Source: Sphingobacterium athyrii (GTDB taxonomy: Bacteria; Bacteroidota; Bacteroidia; Sphingobacteriales; Sphingobacteriaceae). Taken from it: 64,000 nt of DNA. The notes beneath the pieces are model-generated. The model did not search any database and was not told where the DNA came from. It saw only the letters and a list, made by a program, of their open reading frames with translations. This document shows positions 43,549 to 54,000 of the stretch, one piece after another. Position 1 is the stretch's first letter, and each line of letters starts with the position of its first letter. The stretch spans positions 310,001 to 374,000 of the forward strand of contig NZ_QCXX01000006.1 in NCBI RefSeq assembly GCF_003071065.1, read 5' to 3'. The translations under genes were made by a program, and so were the position numbers.

Positions 43549-44646
43549 ATGAAAAAGGCAATTTTTTTAGTAGCTGGAGTGGTTGGATTGATGTTTGGTT
43601 GCCAGAATAAAGAGCAGTTTACCATCGAAGGAAATATAGAAAACCCCGGTAATATAAAAGTTATCTCCTTGTACGAAGGGGATACCAAGCTGGATTCTAT
43701 GTTTTTTAGCGATAATAACAAATTTCAGTTTGTACGTCAAGCGAGTCAATCTAGGCTGTTGTCGTTACGCGTCGGCAAAAATCGTTATGATCTGATCGCT
43801 TCTCCGGGTGAGACAATTTCATTTAAGGCAGATTTGCATAAGAACGTCAATGATTATCTTGTTGAAGGATCTGAATTGTCGAAAACAATACAGCCATTTG
43901 CTAGGGAACGAAACCACCGCGATTACGTGCAAGATTCTCTTCAGGGTGTCTTTTCCAAATTAACAGCGAATTCGACTACTGACGAAATTGAAAAACTTCG
44001 TGCAGAATATAAAGCCAAATTTGCGGATGAACTTCGTGACTATACCAGCAAGGCAGTCGATTTTTCCGCTAAGCATAATGATCTAGCTGGATTTTACGCC
44101 ATCTCAACACTGGATCCTGAAGTAGCAGAGGCAGAAATAATTGCTTATGCAGATAAAATTAAAAATGAATTTACGGAAAATAGATATGTGACGCAGTTTA
44201 AGGAGGAAACCCAAAAACTGAAGAAGATGGCTATTGGTCAACCGGCACCGGAACTAACCTCCTTTACACCTACTAACAAAGAAGTAAAGCTGTCCAGTTT
44301 CAAAGGGAAATATACTTTAGTGGACTTTTGGGCTTCTTGGTGTATGCCCTGCCGTCAGGAAAATCCGAACCTCGTTAAGTTGTATAATGCTTATCATACC
44401 AAAGGTTTCGATATTCTATCTGTTTCATTTGACGACAATCCCGGTTCGTGGATGCGGGCTATTGCAGACGATAAACTTACGTGGACACATGTGTCTGACT
44501 TGAAAGCTTGGACGTCTCCGGTCGTAATTGATTATCGGGTGAAGGCATTGCCAACATCCTATATCCTCGACCCCAACGGTATTATCGTTGCAAAGAACTT
44601 GCGTGGCGAAGAGCTGGCAGATTTTCTGAAGAAAACAATTAAGTAA
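43549..44646 (+). CDS. TlpA-like thioredoxin-fold lipoprotein with DUF4369 domain
   Basis: 365 residues. A lipobox MFGC anchors it to a membrane. The N-terminal DUF4369-like domain (FTIEGNIENPGNIKVISLYEGDTKLDSMFF) is followed by a helical linker and a TlpA domain (about 225-365). Its active site is WCMPC in LVDFWASWCMPCRQENPN, and the cis-Pro is in VKALPTSYILDPNG. The layout and even the ending (IVAKNLRGEELADFLKKTI) resemble the protein at 19014-20162. It is probably a periplasm-facing reductase for cytochrome maturation or oxidised proteins. It is expressed alone. Confidence 0.92.
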   Translation: MKKAIFLVAGVVGLMFGCQNKEQFTIEGNIENPGNIKVISLYEGDTKLDSMFFSDNNKFQFVRQASQSRLLSLRVGKNRYDLIASPGETISFKADLHKNVNDYLVEGSELSKTIQPFARERNHRDYVQDSLQGVFSKLTANSTTDEIEKLRAEYKAKFADELRDYTSKAVDFSAKHNDLAGFYAISTLDPEVAEAEIIAYADKIKNEFTENRYVTQFKEETQKLKKMAIGQPAPELTSFTPTNKEVKLSSFKGKYTLVDFWASWCMPCRQENPNLVKLYNAYHTKGFDILSVSFDDNPGSWMRAIADDKLTWTHVSDLKAWTSPVVIDYRVKALPTSYILDPNGIIVAKNLRGEELADFLKKTIK

Positions 44647-44748
44647 TCAATGTGTTATTGTTAATTGAAATATTACTTAATGATTTGGTAACATTAGATT
44701 AACCGATTGTTATCATTTTGTTCATATTTTAGCAAAAAAATAAGACAA

Positions 44749-45444
44749 ATGAGTTCTTCGAAACAAAAGATTTTAATTGTTGATGACGAAAAGGATATCT
44801 TGGATTTAATTGCATTCAACTTAAATCGTGAAGGTTATCAGGTCTCTACAGCGCAAAATGGGGAAGAGGCAATACAGGTTGCCAAACAAGTAAACCCAGA
44901 TCTGATCATCTTGGATGTGATGATGCCCAAGATGGACGGTATTGAAGCTTGTCGCATCATGCGCGCGATGCCTGAATTCAAAAATACCTTTATGGTATTT
45001 TTGACTGCCAGAAGTGAAGAATATTCGGAAATTGCCGGATTTCATGTTGGAGCGGATGATTATATTGCCAAGCCAATTAAGCCCCGTGCGCTGATGAGCC
45101 GCATCAATGCGATATTGAGAAGAAATGCGTCGGAGGAGTCTGATTCTTCTGTACAGGACAAAATCGAGATCGCAGATCTGGTGATAGACAGAGATTCGTT
45201 CTTAGTCTACAAAGGAGAGCAAAAGATTGTGCTTGCCAAAAAAGAGTTTGAATTACTCTACTTGCTGGCATCCAAACCCAATAAAGTTTTCACTAGAGAA
45301 CAAATCCTAAAAAGTATCTGGGAGGACTCGGTGGTTGTCACCAATCGTACGATAGATGTGCATATTCGTAAGCTTCGTGAAAAAATAGGCGACGATTATG
45401 TGACCACTGTAAAAGGAGTGGGTTACAAATTTGATAAAGAATAA
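44749..45444 (+). CDS. OmpR/PhoB-type response regulator
   Basis: 231 residues from ATG 44749; an upstream start at 44707 would add a non-conserved extension. The receiver domain shows VDDEKD (11-16), phospho-acceptor Asp56 in LIILDVMMPKMDG, Thr86 in LTARSEE and Lys108 in DDYIAKPIKP. The winged-helix DNA-binding domain (about 135-231) contains KKEFELLYLLASKPNKVFTREQIL and the recognition part VTNRTIDVHIRKLREKIGDDYVTTVKGVGYKF. It resembles RprY-like regulators of this phylum. No histidine kinase gene is adjacent, so its partner must lie elsewhere. Confidence 0.95.
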   Translation: MSSSKQKILIVDDEKDILDLIAFNLNREGYQVSTAQNGEEAIQVAKQVNPDLIILDVMMPKMDGIEACRIMRAMPEFKNTFMVFLTARSEEYSEIAGFHVGADDYIAKPIKPRALMSRINAILRRNASEESDSSVQDKIEIADLVIDRDSFLVYKGEQKIVLAKKEFELLYLLASKPNKVFTREQILKSIWEDSVVVTNRTIDVHIRKLREKIGDDYVTTVKGVGYKFDKE

Positions 45445-45447
45445 AAG

Positions 45448-45469
45448 AAGAGACTTAGGTCTCTTTTTT
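45448..45469 (+). terminator. Intrinsic terminator of the response regulator gene
   Basis: AAGAGAC (45448-45454) and GTCTCTT (45459-45465) form a 7-bp stem with a 4-base loop, followed by more T. It begins 4 bases after the stop codon. Confidence 0.88.
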
Positions 45470-45539
45470 GTTTTAGGGATAAGGATGAGTTTTATCTGCT
45501 TTTTATCGTCTTATTTGGGCAACTCTTTGAACAGATAAC

Positions 45540-45570
45540 TTGATATCACGGCAACAAATCTTTACTTTTG
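45540..45570 (+). promoter_or_regulatory. Promoter of pyrC and following genes
   Basis: TTG (45540-45542), a 20-base spacer and TACTTTTG (45563-45570) match the Bacteroidota consensus. It lies 27 bases before the pyrC ATG, so the longer frame starting at 45540 would overlap it and is rejected. Confidence 0.7.
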
Positions 45571-45596
45571 ACAGATACCAAAGTAAAGAGATCAAC

Positions 45597-46934
45597 ATGT
45601 CATCTATTCTTATAAAATCTGCGCAACTTGTTAACGAAGGTAAAGTTGAGGCTGCTGATGTATACATCAGCAATGGGCGAATCGAAATGATCGCACAGGA
45701 GATTAATCATCCTGCGGATCAGGAAATCAATGCTGAGGGACTGCACTTGTTTCCGGGATTAATTGACGATCAGGTTCACTTTAGGGAGCCCGGATTAACT
45801 TATAAAGCAGATATATGGCATGAAAGTCGCGCTGCGGTTACAGGTGGTACTACCTCTTTTATGGAGATGCCGAATACGGTTCCCAATACCTTGACACAGC
45901 AACTGCTTCAGGATAAATATGATATAGCAGGAAAGAATGCATTAGCCAATTATTCATTCTTTATGGGAGCAGCTAACGATAATTTAGAAGAGGTTTTGAA
46001 AACCAATCCGCGTGATGTCTGCGGTATAAAGGTGTTTATGGGTTCATCCACTGGAAATATGCTGGTGGATAATGAGAAAGCATTGGAAGGTATTTTTGCC
46101 AACGCTCCCACATTAATTGCCACACACTGCGAGGACGAAGCAACGATAAAGGCCAATCTGGCAGCATTCAAGGAGAAATACGGTGAGGACGGATTGAAGA
46201 TCGAGATGCATCCGTTGATCCGCTCTGCGGAAGCTTGCTACCTGTCTTCATCTAAGGCTGTGGAATTGGCCAAAAAGCATAATACAAGATTACATATTTT
46301 ACACATATCAACGGCAAAGGAGATTGCGCTATTTCGGAATGACATTCCATTAAAGGACAAGAAAATCACAGCCGAAGCTTGCATCCATCATCTTTGGTTT
46401 TCTGATCAGGATTACACGACAAAGGGGAATTTTATCAAGTGGAATCCGGCTGTTAAGACGGCCAACGATCGCGACCATATTCTTAAGGCCGTATTGGACG
46501 GACATATTGACGTGATTGCAACAGATCACGCGCCGCATACGATCGAAGAAAAAATGCAGCCTTACGCCACAGCTCCGAGTGGTGGCCCCTTGGTTCAACA
46601 TGCTTTACAAGCATTATTGGATATGGTCAAAGCAGGTAAAATGACGCTGGAACAATTGGTTCAAAAGTCAGCACATAATACCGCAACATTGTTTCAGGTC
46701 GAAGATCGCGGTTATATCCGAGAGGGTTATTGGGCGGATCTTGTTTTGGTGGACCTAAATAAACCATATACTGTTTCCAAAGAAAATATCCTTTCTAAAT
46801 GCGGATGGTCGCCATTTGAAGGACATACGTTTAGTTCAACGATCGAACATACCATTGTATCGGGTAAAGTCGCATTTTCTAAAGGACAGATTATTGAGAA
46901 AGGTGCCGGAGAGCGTCTATTGTTCAATAGATAA
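45597..46934 (+). CDS. pyrC: Dihydroorotase
   Basis: 445 residues from ATG 45597. It converts carbamoyl-aspartate to dihydroorotate in pyrimidine synthesis. Amidohydrolase landmarks are GLIDDQVHFREPGLTYK, GGTTSFMEMPNTVP, GIKVFMGSSTGNML (the Lys that is carbamylated in the family), ATHCEDEA, LHILHIS, and IATDHAPHTIEEK near the end. The first metal motif reads QVH rather than the usual HVH; I believe DDQVHFREPG is common among Bacteroidota dihydroorotases. The next gene, an LD-carboxypeptidase, begins 12 bases after the stop and is probably co-transcribed. Confidence 0.93.
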   Translation: MSSILIKSAQLVNEGKVEAADVYISNGRIEMIAQEINHPADQEINAEGLHLFPGLIDDQVHFREPGLTYKADIWHESRAAVTGGTTSFMEMPNTVPNTLTQQLLQDKYDIAGKNALANYSFFMGAANDNLEEVLKTNPRDVCGIKVFMGSSTGNMLVDNEKALEGIFANAPTLIATHCEDEATIKANLAAFKEKYGEDGLKIEMHPLIRSAEACYLSSSKAVELAKKHNTRLHILHISTAKEIALFRNDIPLKDKKITAEACIHHLWFSDQDYTTKGNFIKWNPAVKTANDRDHILKAVLDGHIDVIATDHAPHTIEEKMQPYATAPSGGPLVQHALQALLDMVKAGKMTLEQLVQKSAHNTATLFQVEDRGYIREGYWADLVLVDLNKPYTVSKENILSKCGWSPFEGHTFSSTIEHTIVSGKVAFSKGQIIEKGAGERLLFNR

Positions 46935-46945
46935 GTTAGCGTAAT

Positions 46946-48001
46946 ATGGAGAAAAGGGCTTTTATAAAATCAATTGCTTTGGGCGCATTGGCTATTCCGG
47001 TGTTGGGAGCTGGGCGTTCTACAGCAATCGCTGGGGAGCTAGCAGAGCTAGCTTCTCTATTGGCAAAGAAGCTACAGCTCGGGGATACGATCGGATTGAT
47101 CACTCCCGCAGGTGTATTGGACGATGAGGAATCAATTATTATCGCTCGCGAGATCTTTGAAACATTGGGTTTTAAAGTGAAGGAGGGAAAACATATCCGT
47201 AGCCGTTACGGTAATTTAGCGGGGACAGATCAGGAACGTATTGCTGATATACATGATATGTTCGCTGATAAGGCTGTTAAAGCAATAGTTTGTGTAAGGG
47301 GAGGCTCGGGAACTTCCCGTCTTTTGGACCGGCTTGATTATAAGCTGATTGCTCAAAATCCTAAAATTTTGTTGGGCTATTCAGATATAACGGCGTTAAT
47401 TCTGGCGTTGTATGCGAAAACAGGACTTGTTACTTTCCATGGTGCGGTCGGTATAAGCACATGGACGAAGAAGCTTGCCGATGCATTTAATGCGCAATTT
47501 GTAACGAATAAACCTGCGGTATTTGAAAATCCTAAATCAAAAGGGGACAATATTGTACAGACTAAAGACCGGATTGCCACAATTTCTCCGGGTACTGTCG
47601 ATGGCGTACTGCTCGGTGGAAATTTGACCGTATTGACGGGGTTGTGTGGTTCGCCTTATCTACCCGACTTTAGAGAAAAGATACTTTTTATTGAGGAGGT
47701 GGATGAAGATATGGAACGCGTTGACCGCATGTTTTGCCAATTAAAAAATGCAGGAATATTAGCTGTGATCAAAGGTTTTATTTTTGGGAAATGTACCAAT
47801 TGTAAGCCGTCGGGAGGCTATGGCTCTGTGACATTGGATCAGCTATTCAATGATTATATCAAGCCCTTAAAGGTGCCTGCTTATAGCGGAGCTGTCATTG
47901 GGCATATTGCGGAGCAATTTATCCTTCCGGTAGGTGCACAGGTGAGAATGGATGCATCGCAAGGAACGATTATCTTACTTGAAGCGGCCTTAAAAGACTA
48001 A
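46946..48001 (+). CDS. LD-carboxypeptidase, peptidase family S66 (YkfA/LdcA-like)
   Basis: 351 residues. It removes the terminal D-Ala from murein tetrapeptides in the family. A short N-terminal hydrophobic stretch (FIKSIALGALAIPVLG) after KR suggests export, possibly Tat-like though only one Arg is present. The nucleophile Ser146 is in GYSDITAL, the Glu is in LFIEEVDED, and the His is in GAVIGHIAEQFILPVG, which make the S66 triad. VRGGSGTSRLLDRLDY is also typical. It sits between pyrC and an M14 peptidase gene one base downstream. Homologues of B. subtilis ykfB and ykfC are 7-9 kb away on the other strand. Confidence 0.92.
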   Translation: MEKRAFIKSIALGALAIPVLGAGRSTAIAGELAELASLLAKKLQLGDTIGLITPAGVLDDEESIIIAREIFETLGFKVKEGKHIRSRYGNLAGTDQERIADIHDMFADKAVKAIVCVRGGSGTSRLLDRLDYKLIAQNPKILLGYSDITALILALYAKTGLVTFHGAVGISTWTKKLADAFNAQFVTNKPAVFENPKSKGDNIVQTKDRIATISPGTVDGVLLGGNLTVLTGLCGSPYLPDFREKILFIEEVDEDMERVDRMFCQLKNAGILAVIKGFIFGKCTNCKPSGGYGSVTLDQLFNDYIKPLKVPAYSGAVIGHIAEQFILPVGAQVRMDASQGTIILLEAALKD

Positions 48002-48002
48002 G

Positions 48003-49406
48003 ATGAATTTAGTAAAAGAAGATTTGCTCAAAGCCTTTTCTTTATATGAAGAAAAGGCTTTGCAGCATAGACGATTTAAACATGCTGATATCTTGCCACT
48101 TTTGCAAGGAATAGAGGCCAGTAAACAATTTACCGTTGAAGAGATTGGACAGTCAGTGGAGGATCGTTCGATTTTTAGATTGAAATATGGGCAAGGGCCG
48201 ATAAAGGTTTTGTTATGGTCGCAGATGCATGGGGACGAACCTACGGCAACAATGGCGCTATTTGATCTGTTTAATTTCTTAAATGGGGAGGCGGATGGCT
48301 TTGATGCCTTGCGAAAGGAGATGGGGGATAAACTGAGCTTATACTTTATTCCGATGCTGAACCCTGACGGTGCTGAGCGTTATCAGCGGCGGACTGCCAT
48401 GGATGTGGATATGAACCGGGATGCGCGTGCGCTTGCAACGGTGGAGGGCAGCCTTTTAAAAGCACAGGCGATGCTACTTAAGCCAGACTTTGCTTTTAAT
48501 CTCCATAATCAGAATAATTACTACAATATTCCAGGCAGCGCCACTCCGGTAACAATTTCCTTGTTGGCACCAGCATACGATTATGCGAGAAGTGTGAATA
48601 CAGTTCGGGCAGATGCCATGCGGCTTATCGTTGGGATAAACAAGATATTACAGGAGTTTATACCGAATGCTGTCGCGAAATATGATGATGAACATACCCC
48701 ACGTGGTTTTGGAGACAATTTTCAAAAATGGGGGGCGCGTACCATTCTGATTGAATCAGGAGCCTACGCCGGTGACCCTGAAAAACTGGAAGTTCGAAAA
48801 TATAATTTCATTGCGCTTTTACACGCCTTTCAGGAAATCGCTTCGGGATCCTATCTAGTACATGATATTGCAGATTACAACGCAATTCCTTTTAATGACG
48901 AAAAGCTGCATGATGTTTTGATTCGAAACTTATCCATCGAAAAAAATGGTAAAAGGATGTTGGTGGATGTGGCTATTCGACAAAATGAAAAAACTGTTGT
49001 AGATGACTATTATGTGGAGGGAGTGATCGAAGATATAGGCGATCTGAAGGACTTCTATGGATATACGGATCTTGATGTCAAAGGACTCCAATTTATTCCC
49101 GCAAAAATGTATACAGACCAGGTCTTTTCACTGGCTGAATTAACCTTACCTATTGTGATTGAGTTGTTGAAACAGGGATACGGTTCGCTGAAAGTTTCTG
49201 ATAGGGACGAAGGTACGCAGCTGCATGATTTTCCGATTCAGGTGCTGAATGGTGCCAATTTTGTTGCTGATACCTGTCTGAGATTAGGGGGGGGCGCTGA
49301 TTTTTTTATTGGGTCCGAAAAGGAGATACAATATGCAGTGATAAATGGTTATTTAATCAATTTTACGCAATCGATTGATACTAAATCAAAAAATGTAGTG
49401 AAATAA
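48003..49406 (+). CDS. M14-family zinc carboxypeptidase-like protein
   Basis: 467 residues without a signal peptide. The zinc motif HGDE (His76, Glu79) lies in WSQMHGDEPTATMAL. MLNPDGAERYQRR and DVDMNRDA follow, with substrate-binding Asn-Arg. A third ligand is plausibly the His in FNLHNQNNYY, and ILIESGAYAGDPE supplies the catalytic Glu region. The last 170 residues form an extra domain. M14 members such as MpaA cleave gamma-D-Glu-diaminopimelate bonds, which would fit the neighbouring LD-carboxypeptidase; that specificity is inferred. A run of eight G (49287-49294) lies within the 3' end of the gene. Confidence 0.85.
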   Translation: MNLVKEDLLKAFSLYEEKALQHRRFKHADILPLLQGIEASKQFTVEEIGQSVEDRSIFRLKYGQGPIKVLLWSQMHGDEPTATMALFDLFNFLNGEADGFDALRKEMGDKLSLYFIPMLNPDGAERYQRRTAMDVDMNRDARALATVEGSLLKAQAMLLKPDFAFNLHNQNNYYNIPGSATPVTISLLAPAYDYARSVNTVRADAMRLIVGINKILQEFIPNAVAKYDDEHTPRGFGDNFQKWGARTILIESGAYAGDPEKLEVRKYNFIALLHAFQEIASGSYLVHDIADYNAIPFNDEKLHDVLIRNLSIEKNGKRMLVDVAIRQNEKTVVDDYYVEGVIEDIGDLKDFYGYTDLDVKGLQFIPAKMYTDQVFSLAELTLPIVIELLKQGYGSLKVSDRDEGTQLHDFPIQVLNGANFVADTCLRLGGGADFFIGSEKEIQYAVINGYLINFTQSIDTKSKNVVK

Positions 49407-49520
49407 TACTGTTTTATCGGCTCTGAAGATGGAATTCGATTTGCGTCTATCAAAGGACTTATTGGATCTAACAATTAATCTAGCTAAGCAAAATGTTAAA
49501 ACAAACTTTATCAACCTAAT

Positions 49521-49570
49521 TAAATAAATTCAAAAAGGCCAATTATTAGTGGCCTTTTTGAATTTATTTA
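49521..49570. terminator. Bidirectional intrinsic terminator between convergent operons
   Basis: Arms 49521-49540 and 49551-49570 are perfectly complementary over 20 bases, with a 10-base loop, and contain A5 and T5 tracts suited to both directions. It separates the M14 gene from the converging susD, whose stop is 3 bases away. The remaining 49407-49520 shows no other feature. Confidence 0.9.
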
Positions 49571-49572
49571 AT

Positions 49573-51060
49573 TTAGTATCCGGGGTTCTGCTGGTCTTTC
49601 AACGTCGGATTGGCATTGATTTCCGATTGAGGGATTGGCAGGATATACTTTTCAAAAGTTCGGTCAATTTCCTTAGGACGGGTTTTGATCGTCAATCCCT
49701 GAAAGTCATCATTGAATGTGATTTTCTTGTTGAGCCGGATCATATCCCAGTATCGATGCCCTTCACCAAACAACTCTTTGCTCTTTTCATTAAGGATGGC
49801 ATCTTCGTTGACCGTGGCCGAAGAGAATGCAGGACGGTTCGGAGAGCGTTTACTGATAGCATTTAATAGTTCTGCCGATTTTGCGGGATCTGCGCTTGGC
49901 TTTTTTAATGCAGCCTCCGCAGCGATAAGGTAAATTTCAGAAAGCCTGATTACTTTGATATTCACAGCCGTATTATTTGTGTTTCCTTTGTCCCCAAGTG
50001 AATTGAGTGGTAAGGAGGTATTGGTATTTACACTACCTAGATTTTTATAAACGGCTCCCATACGTGTTGCCGAACTTTCGTCTCTTCCCAAAATTGCCCA
50101 ACGCACATCACTGTTGTCCTCTTTCATGCGATTGAGATAATAATCACTTGCGTAGAACATTCCACCCTGTCCACCTGTTCTCCGCATCAGGTAATAACCC
50201 AAGCTTGCTGTACCCAAGTCAGCTTCACCTTCGTTAATACCAAGTTCATAGATAGATTCTGTGCCATACATGCTCGCCCAAGAAGACGTCCATTTCTCAT
50301 TCTCATACAATTTATAGGTACCACTAGTGATGATCTCATTTGCTTTTGAATAGGCATTTTCATAGTCCGCCATTGTCAGATAAACCCTGCTTTGTATGGC
50401 TAAGTTCGCATAATAATTGATATACCCATTGTCAATAGCTTTATTTGCTCCAAGTAGCTCCTGGCCGGTTTTGAGATCTTTTAGAATCTGGGTGTAGACT
50501 TCTTCTACAGTTGCTCTGGCTGGTTTACTGTTATAGGATGCCGGACTGATAACAATGGGAACCCCCCGAGAAGCTTTATCCTGCGTATATGATTTTCCAT
50601 ATAAACGAACGAGGTCAAAATAAAATAATGCCCGTAAAGTAAGTAACTGTCCCTGTGCATTTGCATATTGCGCTCTGGAATCCATAGCCACTTGGTCAAT
50701 TTTTTCCAATACGTCATTTGTCTGGGCAATACAATAATAAATCTGTGACCAGAAACCCGAAAAGTTATTTGTTTCTGCATCTTGATTAAATGAATACAGT
50801 TGATCAAGCCCTCTTCCTTGGGAATAAACCGTTAGATCGCCCCCTTTGACCTCGCCATATAGTTCAAAGTTTCGACCGTAATAACTTGATGAAGCGATCA
50901 GTCTGCTTAATCCGTTTATTCTATTGCGGGCATCATTGGCGCCATTAAGTGCTGTTCCTGCATCAATGGAATTGCCCGGTTCAACGTCTAGAAAATCCTT
51001 GCAGCTGCTGAAGGACGTTACCAGAGCTGCGGCTATAATAGATATTTTAAATATTTTCAT
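49573..51060 (-). CDS. SusD/RagB family lipoprotein
   Basis: 495 residues. The lipobox is FSSC, with mature start CKDFLDVEPGNSIDA, a classic SusD beginning. TPR-like motifs are seen in ANAQGQLLTLRALFYFDLVRLYGKSY and the SusD C-terminal block in VIRLSEIYLIAAEAALKK and FGEGHRYWDMIRLNKK, ending PTLKDQQNPGY. It follows its susC by 18 bases. The whole unit follows an NlpC/P60 peptidase and a dipeptide epimerase on the same strand, suggesting that this importer handles peptides, perhaps muropeptides, rather than glycans. That is inference from neighbours. Confidence 0.95.
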   Translation of the reverse strand: MKIFKISIIAAALVTSFSSCKDFLDVEPGNSIDAGTALNGANDARNRINGLSRLIASSSYYGRNFELYGEVKGGDLTVYSQGRGLDQLYSFNQDAETNNFSGFWSQIYYCIAQTNDVLEKIDQVAMDSRAQYANAQGQLLTLRALFYFDLVRLYGKSYTQDKASRGVPIVISPASYNSKPARATVEEVYTQILKDLKTGQELLGANKAIDNGYINYYANLAIQSRVYLTMADYENAYSKANEIITSGTYKLYENEKWTSSWASMYGTESIYELGINEGEADLGTASLGYYLMRRTGGQGGMFYASDYYLNRMKEDNSDVRWAILGRDESSATRMGAVYKNLGSVNTNTSLPLNSLGDKGNTNNTAVNIKVIRLSEIYLIAAEAALKKPSADPAKSAELLNAISKRSPNRPAFSSATVNEDAILNEKSKELFGEGHRYWDMIRLNKKITFNDDFQGLTIKTRPKEIDRTFEKYILPIPQSEINANPTLKDQQNPGY

Positions 51061-51078
51061 TTCTTAAAAGATTAACGA

Positions 51079-54000
51079 TTAAAAACCCAGTTCTATACCA
51101 AATGTGTAGGTCTTCCCTAGCGGTGTTTCCCAGCCGCGTGTTGCGTATTGACCAACCTCAGGGTCGGCAATTTTATACTTTGATGCGGTCAATAGATTAG
51201 TTCCATTGAAATATACTCTGGCATTGCTAAATCCTATTTTGTTCAAAACAGTTTTCGGTAATCTATAACCAAAATTGATATTTTTTAGCCGAAGGAATGA
51301 GGCATCATGTAGTTGTCTGGAACTATATTTTTGAGGGTCAGTCAGGTCGTTCCCGTCTAATTTTGGTAAGGTGCCGGATGTATTGTTTTCGGTCCACATA
51401 TGCTCAAAGGCATATTCCGAGCGAATCCTTTCCCAGTAGTAACCATCATCGGCTACATCTTTGAATGCTCCATCGTATAGTTTACCGCCAAGTTTGTATA
51501 TAAAATTGAAGCCTAGATTGAAGTTTTTGTACTCAAAATCAGTATTTATACCACCGCTGACATTCGGAATACCATTTCCGATGATTGTATAATCGGCTTG
51601 GTTAAAGTCATAAGTTGCTTTTCGACCATTGTAGTCAAATATACCCGAACCTGTGTTGCTGTTATTGGTATAATAGACGTTTTTGCCATTGGTCGCGTCA
51701 ACGCCTGCCCATTCGTAACCATAAAACGCGAGTGTTGACTGCCCTTCTCTATAAATAAATTGCGCACGGGCATCACCGCTCCCCTTCGTATCATTGCCCA
51801 CTGAGCCAGTAGGATCATACCAGATAATATCCTGGTTGTCATTTAGCTTTTGGACTTTTGAATTGATGAAAGCTGCGTTTACATTTGCACTCCATCTAAA
51901 ATCATCTTTTTTGATAATGTCACCTGCTAATTCAATTTCTATTCCTTTGTTGTTGATCTGTCCTACGTTTCTCAATACGGTGCTGAATCCGGTTGTTTGT
52001 GAGGTTGGGACATCCTGTAATAAGTTTTTAGAAGTGCGGTTGAAGTATTCTACTGACCCCGTGATTCTGTTGTTTAAGAAGCCAAATTTCAGCCCGGCAT
52101 TAGTAGTGTAAGAGGTTTCCCAGGTAATATCCGGGTCTGGGTTGGAGACAAGGTTACCTCCCGGTTGTCCTTTATAATTGAAGTTGTTAAAAGATACAAG
52201 TCTTCTCCATCCAAAATTGTCCGTTGGTAAGGTTCCGTTGACACCGTAAGAGGCTTTCAGACGTAATGTACTGATGGCATCGTTTTCACGCAAAGACGGA
52301 AGGTTTTTCAAACTATAAGCACCCGATATCGACCAAAAATCTCCCCATCGGTTTTTCGGACCTAGTTTTGAAGAACCATCACGGCGATAGGAAGCCGCTA
52401 AAAAATAAGTGTTGTCATAATTGTATTCCGCCCTTCCGAGAAATGACATCAGGTTATAACCCCAGCTATACGCATTGGCTTCAAACTTACCTGCCGAAGA
52501 AATGTAAGGAAGCTCGGCGGAACCCAAATTGCGGCCTGTTGTGCGCATAAAATCCGTCTTATTTTTTTCGGCCTCAAATCCAGCGAGTAAGTTTATAGTG
52601 TGCTTGTCAAATGATTTATTATAATTTACGGTATTTGAAGTTACCAATTTCAGCATATTCGTGTTAAATTGGTGCACTACACCACCATCGCTGATACCAT
52701 TGAAATGTTTAGCGCTATAATATAAATAGTCCTTCATGTCCGTATAATCATATGAGAATACAGTTTTTGCTGTCAGTTCGGGAAGAATTGTCCAGGTCAG
52801 GTTGCTGATGACGCCTAGCTTATTTGTTTTCGAGTTGTTGTCCCATTGTTGGTCATAATAGTCGGCATTATAGGCATAGCTACCATAGCGGTCTGTCCAG
52901 GCCTCACCCGTTTTATAGTTTGTAGGCCAGTATAATGGCCACAGGAGATTTCTGGATTGTAGAAAATAGTTCGATCCCGTATTGCGGGTGTCGTTAAAAC
53001 CTTTTTTCTTGTTGTGACCGATATTGATATTCGTCCCAAATTCCAGGTTATCAACTATTTTTTGCGTTAGATTGAGACGACCTGAGATACGTTCGAAATC
53101 ATTGACCCTAATTCTACTTTTATCTGTGGTGTAACCTAAAGAGGAAAAGTATTTCGTTGACTCGGTTCCCCCTGAAAGTGAAAGATTGTTGTCCTGATAA
53201 ATTCCTGTGCGAAACAGGGCTTTATCCCAATCATAATATTTGCCTTCACGGTTTTCAATTCCATCAGTCATTCCTAAGATGCTAATGTTGCTCATTCTCA
53301 AGGGATCACTGACTTCAAATCGGTAACCATGTTTGTTAAATTTGTTATTTAGCTGTCCAAGGGCGTAAGTACTGGCATCCGTATCGGTATAGTTTACACC
53401 AGTTTTTGGATTGACGTTTGACGTGCGGTAATCATGAAATATCTGATACAGCATGTTAACTTGATCCTGAGGCGACGCTGTTTCGTAATTATCTGTTGCC
53501 CAGGTTGGCGTAAAGCCGATAGAGCTTTTAAAATTGACCGTGGGTTTTCCCGTTTTGCCTTTTTTGGTCGTTATTAAGATGACACCATTTGCTGCTCTGG
53601 AACCATATAGGGAGGAGGCCGCCGCATCTTTTAGTACGGTAATCGTTTCAATATCATCGGGATTGAGATTTCCCATCACATTGTTGGATGTGTAGATATA
53701 ATCGCCCATTTGACCACCCGAACCGGAATTGGCAGGAACACCATCTATAACATAGAGCGGTTCGTTCGAAGCATTCATCGAGCCTACGCCCCGAATACGA
53801 ATGCTAGGTGTTGAGCCTGCTTGTCCAGAGGGAGTAGAAACTGTCAGACCCGCAACGCGTCCACTTAGGGCACTTTCAAATGAGGTTGTGGGAACATTAT
53901 CTATGTCTTTGGCTTTTACTGTTGCCGCAGATCCAGTATATGTACTTTTTTTTGCTGTACCATAAGCGACAACCATGACCTCATCCAAAGCCTGTTCGCC

